From NCBI GenBank assembly GCA_965262705.1, contig OZ253556.1, positions 930,001 to 994,000 on the forward strand: a stretch of DNA of 64,000 bases, written 5' to 3'. Origin of the DNA: UJ101 sp965262705. Its GTDB lineage: Bacteria > Bacteroidota > Bacteroidia > Flavobacteriales > UJ101. Positions 61,170 through 64,000 of this stretch are shown one piece after another (the stretch's first letter is position 1; the number at the start of each line of letters is the position of its first letter). Both the position numbers and the translations under genes were made by a program. The notes below the pieces were generated by a model that did not search any database, was not told the DNA's origin, and saw only the letters and a program-made list of their open reading frames with translations.

Positions 61170-61324
61170 CAATTATAGCTCTTTAGCTTACGCTAACTTG
61201 CGTTTGATAGGGTACTTTTCGCAACGGGATCATTATTTTAAATAATTATTATTCATTAATTTTGATATCGATTTATTTTTTTATAATCTTTGTAATCTAT
61301 AATAAGCTATTCTAATTTTAAAAT

Positions 61325-61624
61325 ATGAGAGAAAGAAATTCATCGAGAAGAAAAGAGGTTTTCTCTAAGGCATTGAGGGCTGGAAAAAGAACGTATTTTT
61401 TTGATGTAAAGGAAACAAGAGCAGGAGACCATTATTTAACGATTACTGAAAGTAAAAAGAAGTTGAATGAACATGGAAGTTTTGATTATGAAAAACATAA
61501 AATATTTTTGTATAAAGAAGATTTTAGTGCTTTTCAGGAATTTCTTAATGAAATGTCGGCTTTCATTTTAGATAAAAACATAGAGAAGACTAACTCGAAA
61601 GACCCACATTTTGAGCAGGAATAA
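61325..61624 (+). CDS. DUF3276 (PUR-family) nucleic-acid-binding protein
   Basis: This 99-residue protein has the typical PUR repeat of Bacteroidota: KEVFSKALRAGKRTYFFDVK, then TRAGDHYLTITESKK, a HGSFDYEKHKIFLYKEDFSA and FQEFLNEM helix, and an acidic tail. PUR-alpha-like proteins form dimers that bind single-stranded DNA or RNA rich in GGN. The exact function in bacteria is unknown. It is a single gene, followed after 60 bp by the MITE of the right inversion junction. Confidence 0.92.
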   Translation: MRERNSSRRKEVFSKALRAGKRTYFFDVKETRAGDHYLTITESKKKLNEHGSFDYEKHKIFLYKEDFSAFQEFLNEMSAFILDKNIEKTNSKDPHFEQE

Positions 61625-61686
61625 AACAAATGGTTATCAATGTTTTCGTTTGATTTTTCCATTATAAATAAAAAAATAAAGGTGCT

Positions 61687-61872
61687 GAGACTTTTGCAGA
61701 ACACGTAAAAAGTATGAAAAAGAAAGCATCTCGCTTCAAACTGCTTCTTTATCAAAACTTCGATAAACTCAACTGCCGGAAATTAAAGTCCTCACAACCA
61801 AAAGGTTGCTCCGGTGTTTAATTTTTATCGGGCTTTACATTTTTTTGTTAGAGTACTTTTTGCAACGGTCTC
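61687..61872 (+). repeat. MITE copy, orientation A, right inversion junction
   Basis: Tips GAGACTTTTGCAGAACACGT and TACTTTTTGCAACGGTCTC. It contains a REP unit (ACTTCGATAAACTCAACTGC). Left flank GGTGCT (61681-61686) and right flank TTAAAT (61873-61878) are the reverse complements of the left and right flanks of the 9025 MITE. The right flank is the cut point of the methyltransferase-helicase gene. Confidence 0.9.
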
Positions 61873-63035
61873 TTAAATGTAGTAACAAGTATTTTTAGAC
61901 CTGGTGAATATTGATGCTGTTTAACTGTATTAAAAATTTTCTCCACAATAACTATACTTTTACCACAACCGGCAGGACCAATTATAACACTAGATGAATT
62001 TGAAAACTCTGCTGCTTTTTTCTGATTTTCATTTAGTTCAATATCTGAAATGAAACGTATTGAAGGGTTATATAAATCTATTTTTTTAATGGGCTCCTTG
62101 GAAGTAAAAGGAAGGTCACCCTGTTCTTTAGAAGCAATTAATCCATAATAACTTGGATCACTCCAACTTGTACTCCCTCGTAGTGATGTATTTGGATATG
62201 AAGTTGCTAACTCTTCTCTGAGATCATTAATGAAATTTAAGGGTTTATTATAAAGTAAAACTGTACTACTCGATTTGGAATTTATAGAGTAACCTTCTTT
62301 TTTAAGGTCAGATATCAAAGAATCAAGGTATGATCTTTTTTTGTAACTAGAACTAGTAAGTAATAATAAAGAAGTTGGTTTATGCTTCTTAACTAACTCA
62401 ATAAAGTCAGACTTTATTTTTTCTATATTATCTGATACATCAAACAGATAACTAGAAGCAATAATTGTATTGGTGCTTTCTAAATTGTGCTCATTGTCAT
62501 TGTTCCAAGTATTAATTTCATAATCAACACTCACATCTAAAGAGGTTAATAATTCATATTTCTTAATAAAATGTTTATGTAGATACTCTTTGTTAAAGTA
62601 CAACATAAATGGACTGGTATCCATATTAACAATACTAATGGAAAGAGAAGCTTCCCCTAGTTCTTTTAAACCAACGGCTACAAGTAATATTGCCCATTGA
62701 ACAGCACCAGTACCTGCTCCTAAATCAAACAATTGAATTTTCTTACCAGAAAAATTAACAAGATGGTCTATAAAAAAAGATAAAAATGTATTAATTCTTC
62801 TAGGGTGATACCACAAAGTATATGTTAAAGCTGTTGTTAATCTATCATAACATAAATCTTTACCTTTAGAAAGTCCATAGCTTTCTTCTTGAGTTCTTTC
62901 CAAATCATATGAAAAGTTCGGCTTTGCTTCGTTAGCTTTCCAAAAATCTCTACAAGCTTGAGCTGTAATTTCATCTAAAACAGATTGTTGTGATAATATC
63001 CAATTTTTTATCTTTTCTTTGTTAAGGTTGTTCAT
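61848..63035 (-). pseudogene. 5' half of a methyltransferase-helicase gene, cut by a MITE
   Basis: Starting at ATG 63035 (MNNLNKEKIKNWILSQQSVL), native sequence runs to 61873; the last codons to 61848 read MITE. The N-terminal 280 residues look like an AdoMet methyltransferase: KIQLFDLGAGTGAVQWAILL near residue 95 is motif I, followed by VNMDTSPFMLYFNKEY and IIASSYLFDVSDN. The pattern resembles Rsm22-type rRNA methyltransferases. After a linker, IELNENQKKAAEFSNSSSVI then IGPAGCGKSIVIVEKIF is the Q-motif and Walker A of a UvrD-like helicase, ending LKILVTTF at the break. The missing rest is at 9210-10535. The gene lies 13 bp after the radical SAM gene. Confidence 0.85.
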
Positions 63036-63048
63036 ATAAAACGATTTA

Positions 63049-63876
63049 TTAAAGTGGAGGAGCAAAGCCTTGTTTCCCTATACCAATATTAGGCATATGC
63101 TTTTTAAAAATTTCTAAAACTTCATTATAGCGTTTATCTGACCAATTGTATTTATCTAAAATACTTAATGCACTATTTCGTGTACCTGCAACGAACTTCC
63201 TTTTTATTTTATGAAATGGTTGAATAATAAAATTGTTAATTCCTATTTCTTTTAAATCAATTGCAAATCTTTCAGCATTATTTACTGGTAATAATGGAGT
63301 CATTATAATACATGATTGTATGCCAGCGGCATTAATTTGCTTAATAGCTTTTAATCTTGCCTTATTAGAAGGGCAATAAGGCTCAAAAACTTTTCGAACA
63401 TCCTCGTCATCTGTAGTAACTGTCATATTGATTTGAACTCTGACTATTTTTTTAAATAAATCTATATCCCTTGTTACAAGAGGTGATCTTGTTTGTATAA
63501 CCAGTCTTATTTTGTGAAAGTTCACAAACTCTTCAAGTAATTGTCTTGTAATTTCTATTTTGCGTTCAATAGGTTGATAGGGGTCCGTTACGCTAGACAT
63601 ATATACAATTTTATCAATGATTGGTTTTTTACGTTTCTTTCTGAGCATAGCTAAAGCATTCTCTTTAACGTCAACCCAATATCCCCAATTATCCATTTTG
63701 TCTTTATTTCTAGAAAAAAAGGCAGCATAACAATATGTACAACCAAAAGAACATCCTGAATATGGGTTTAGAGAATAATCATAAGACTCTATAAACCCTG
63801 TTGGTTTAGTCAAAATAGTGGCTGCATTCTTATATTTTATTGAAGAGTGCCCTAATTTGTTTTTTTTCTTCTCCAA
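63049..63876 (-). CDS. SPL-family radical SAM protein
   Basis: This protein has the radical SAM cluster site NPYSGCSFGCTYCYAAFF (CX3CX2C, near residue 40), YMSSVTDPYQPIERKIEITR near 93, LVIQTRSPLVTRDIDL near 125 and MTPLLPVNNAERFA near 197. It fits the branch named after spore photoproduct lyase, whose non-spore members have no known substrate. From TTG 63876 it has 275 residues. An ATG at 63898 (MTKQLNLFGEEK) is in frame only if the eight-T run at 63860-63867 loses one base, so the true start may be frameshifted or slippage-controlled. It leads the operon with the methyltransferase-helicase gene. Confidence 0.85.
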   Translation of the reverse strand: MEKKKNKLGHSSIKYKNAATILTKPTGFIESYDYSLNPYSGCSFGCTYCYAAFFSRNKDKMDNWGYWVDVKENALAMLRKKRKKPIIDKIVYMSSVTDPYQPIERKIEITRQLLEEFVNFHKIRLVIQTRSPLVTRDIDLFKKIVRVQINMTVTTDDEDVRKVFEPYCPSNKARLKAIKQINAAGIQSCIIMTPLLPVNNAERFAIDLKEIGINNFIIQPFHKIKRKFVAGTRNSALSILDKYNWSDKRYNEVLEIFKKHMPNIGIGKQGFAPPL

Positions 63877-63898
63877 AAAGATTGAGTTGTTTTGTCAT

Positions 63899-64000
63899 TG
63901 TAAAAGACCTTTACGCAATTGCGGTTTAAAAATTTCTTTTTGATTTCCGCTATTTTTTATCAATGAAACATGGGCTTAAAAAAACTTGTTTTGGCTAACA
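63899..64000. other. Upstream region of the radical SAM operon
   Basis: No gene is seen. It contains AT-rich DNA with ACCTTTACGCAATTGCGG and should include the operon promoter. Confidence 0.3.

Noticed and set aside
9025..61872. A working invertible switch that turns the methyltransferase-helicase gene on and off
   Set aside because: Flipping back would rejoin the halves, but the 3' half has a separate frameshift at 10069-10072 and the radical SAM start may also be shifted, so the restored gene would still be broken.
1..64000. Prophage or integrated plasmid
   Set aside because: No integrase, terminase, capsid, tail or conjugation genes are seen; the S24 fragment and the Imm-like gene alone do not define a prophage.
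1..64000. tRNA or rRNA genes
   Set aside because: I looked through the intergenic regions for cloverleaf-like arms and conserved rRNA words and saw none; the inverted repeats present belong to MITE or REP families.

Overview
The window reads as chromosome from a member of the Flavobacteriia (Bacteroidota) with AT-rich DNA. The evidence is a DUF6089-uppS-bamA operon, ribosomal protein L21 with a C-terminal helix-hairpin-helix extension, a DnaJ keeping only two CXXCXGXG zinc motifs, a DUF3276 (PUR-family) gene, remnants of a SusD-type locus, a zeaxanthin-type carotenoid operon, promoter-like TAnnTTTG boxes and no obvious Shine-Dalgarno sites. I cannot name the species. No rRNA, tRNA or CRISPR array is visible.

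Layout. 1-9012: outer-membrane assembly genes, a broken deacetylase, rplU-rpmA, a uracil-DNA glycosylase, a decayed IS5-like element and ruvB. 9025-10535: a MITE fused to the 3' half of a helicase gene. 10935-18275: an SDR, a cluster of small lipoprotein, Cys-rich and membrane genes (12148-16133), SRPBCC, HU with a 22-bp iteron array, and a superinfection-immunity-like gene. 18364-22939: type III restriction-modification with a frameshifted mod gene and an intact res gene. 23248-33075: dnaJ-grpE, crtI-crtB-crtZ-lycopene cyclase, a TonB-dependent receptor and nadC. 34072-44875: housekeeping genes (obgE, rlmH, pdxH, asnS, rpoN) with an acyltransferase and a glycosyltransferase. 45228-48128: an IS982 remnant in a decayed SUS-like locus. 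48214-61624: leuB, a cell-wall and S41 protease operon, rlpA, radC, glyS, queA, an rsmI-like gene with a phosphatase, trmD and DUF3276. 61687-64000: a MITE fused to the 5' half of the same helicase gene, preceded by a radical SAM gene.

The dominant theme is a family of 76-250 bp MITEs with GAGACC...GGTCTC ends, usually with 5-6 bp target duplications. They share termini with the IS5-like element and sit between most genes in both orientations. The main discovery is that two oppositely oriented MITEs, at 9025-9209 and 61687-61872, carry swapped target duplications (AGCACC and ATTTAA) and each abuts one half of a single methyltransferase-helicase gene. This is the signature of a roughly 52.5-kb inversion by MITE-MITE recombination, or of an assembly join between the two repeats. 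Reversing it restores a two-gene operon: an SPL-type radical SAM protein followed by an about 840-residue fusion of a methyltransferase-like domain and a UvrD-like helicase. I do not recognise it as a described system.

A second candidate is the 12-16 kb cluster, where Gly/Ala/Cys-rich small proteins and lipoproteins alternate with small multi-span membrane proteins, resembling toxin or bacteriocin genes paired with immunity genes. Two of its lipoproteins share a duplicated promoter and signal-peptide cassette. Frameshifts, several of them in short A-runs, nonsense codons and truncated insertion sequences point to continuing genome erosion.
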